From Vagococcus martis (GTDB taxonomy: Bacteria; Bacillota; Bacilli; Lactobacillales; Vagococcaceae), in NCBI RefSeq assembly GCF_002026305.1, contig NZ_MVAB01000001.1:1718001-1782000 (forward strand): 64,000 bases of DNA, written 5' to 3'. Of this stretch, positions 63,420-64,000 are shown in pieces. The notes under the pieces were generated by a model. That model had not been told where the DNA came from. It saw only the letters and a list, made by a program, of their open reading frames with translations, and made no database searches. Position numbers and translations under genes: made by a program. Within the stretch, counting starts at the first letter, position 1. Each line of letters starts with the position of its first letter.

Positions 63420-63576
63420 TTTTTATTGTCGAAATGAATATTCATAGTATAATAAGAACTAATTATAATAAACGCACCTCTAAAGTTTGAGGGTGTATTG
63501 TTATGATTAGTTTTTTATTTATTAGAAGCAAATATGTTAAAATAGAACGTAATTAAAAAATGAAGGGATGGAGACG

Positions 63577-64000
63577 ATGACAGTAATTTTAGACGGGAAA
63601 GCATTAGCCAATAAAATGCAAGCAAATTTAGCTAATGAAGTGGCGGATTGGAAAAGTAAAGGCTACCGTATACCTAAACTAGTAGTGATTCTAATAGGGG
63701 AAGACAGTGCTAGTAAAGTATATGTGAAAAATAAAGAAAAATCAGCCCAAAAAATCGGATTCCATTCAGTAGTTAGAAGATTAGATGAATCAGTTAGTGA
63801 GGCGGAGTTGTTAGACATCATTGCAGAGTATAATCAAGATGAAACAGTGGATGGTATCTTAGTACAGCTACCATTACCTAAACATATTGATGAGGAGAAT
63901 GTGTTACTTGCTATTGATCCTAAAAAAGATGTGGACGGATTTCATCCACTTAATGTAGGAAAACTTTTTGTTGGAGATCCTGACATGCATCCGTGCACGC
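63577..64000 (+). CDS. folD: Methylenetetrahydrofolate dehydrogenase/cyclohydrolase, N-terminal part
   Basis: 141 codons visible from ATG 63577 (MTVILDGKALANKM); the gene runs off the window. FolD motifs: GEDSASKVYVKNKEKSA with the catalytic Lys, VDGILVQLPLPKHI and DPKKDVDGFHPLNVG. It interconverts one-carbon tetrahydrofolate forms. AGGGATGGAGACG lies upstream. Confidence 0.96.
   Translation, partial: MTVILDGKALANKMQANLANEVADWKSKGYRIPKLVVILIGEDSASKVYVKNKEKSAQKIGFHSVVRRLDESVSEAELLDIIAEYNQDETVDGILVQLPLPKHIDEENVLLAIDPKKDVDGFHPLNVGKLFVGDPDMHPCT

Noticed and set aside
63445-63500. Terminator before folD
   Set aside because: A CACCTC/GAGGGTG hairpin is present but no T run follows on either strand close enough to be convincing.

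Overview
The window reads as a low-GC Gram-positive chromosome of the order Lactobacillales, closest in gene content and order to Enterococcaceae of the Vagococcus/Enterococcus type. The clues are AGGAGG ribosome sites, L20 and L21 leaders, a WxL surface-protein cluster, a glycerol/DhaKLM operon with a lactococcal-type DhaS operator, the ecsAB/hit/prsA block and the yqhT-efp-yqhY-nusB-folD block. Genus is an inference; no 16S rRNA gene is present.

Layout. 1-11.4 kb: DNA repair and core metabolism (mutS2 3' part, trxA, uvrC, ndh, sdaAA/AB, cinA, recA with an SOS box, RNase Y). 11.5-14.3 kb: a WxL surface cluster. 14.4-22.2 kb: anaerobic ribonucleotide reductase nrdDG behind two NrdR boxes, a degenerate PfkB-like protein, a response regulator without its phospho-acceptor, an M42 aminopeptidase, a metallo-hydrolase and lipoate ligase. 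22.2-23.7 kb: an ISL3-family IS. 23.7-29.4 kb: prsA, ytxH, hit, ecsAB, a ytmP-like kinase and trmB, whose 3' end is rewritten by an IS30-family insertion. 30.4-35.4 kb: glycerol dissimilation (frameshifted dhaS, dhaKLM, gldA, dhaQ). 35.4-37.0 kb: an IS1202-like element with 28-bp direct repeats. 37.2-39.6 kb: cold-shock gene, pentapeptide protein, infC-rpmI-rplT.

39.5-53.8 kb is the main accessory region: a 14.2-kb integrated element inserted at the 3' end of rplT, bounded by 33-bp direct repeats (attL/attR). It carries integrase, divergent repressor, excisionase-like gene, a primase-helicase split by a 2-nt frameshift, an iteron-rich putative origin, HNH nuclease, terminases, portal, protease-capsid fusion and two head-completion proteins, but no tail, holin or lysin genes. 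That gene set is the signature of a capsid-forming phage-inducible chromosomal island (cf-PICI), which makes its own heads and borrows tails from a helper phage. Between the capsid and connector genes lies the most unusual structure in the window: a non-coding array of about a dozen 24-nt palindromic units sharing the frame AAAT-N6-(A/T)YGT-N6-ATTT. The variable stem bases differ from unit to unit but remain self-complementary. The array is interrupted by two 31-nt segments that are themselves largely complementary to each other.

53.8-64 kb returns to core genes: fbp, an O-methyltransferase, tRNA-Arg(TCT), a second identical IS30 copy, a TetR regulator, rplU-prp-rpmA behind an L21 leader, pepP-like peptidase, efp, yqhY, nusB, a coiled-coil envelope protein and the start of folD. 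The two IS30 copies are inverted relative to each other and flank 26.4 kb, so they could mediate inversion.
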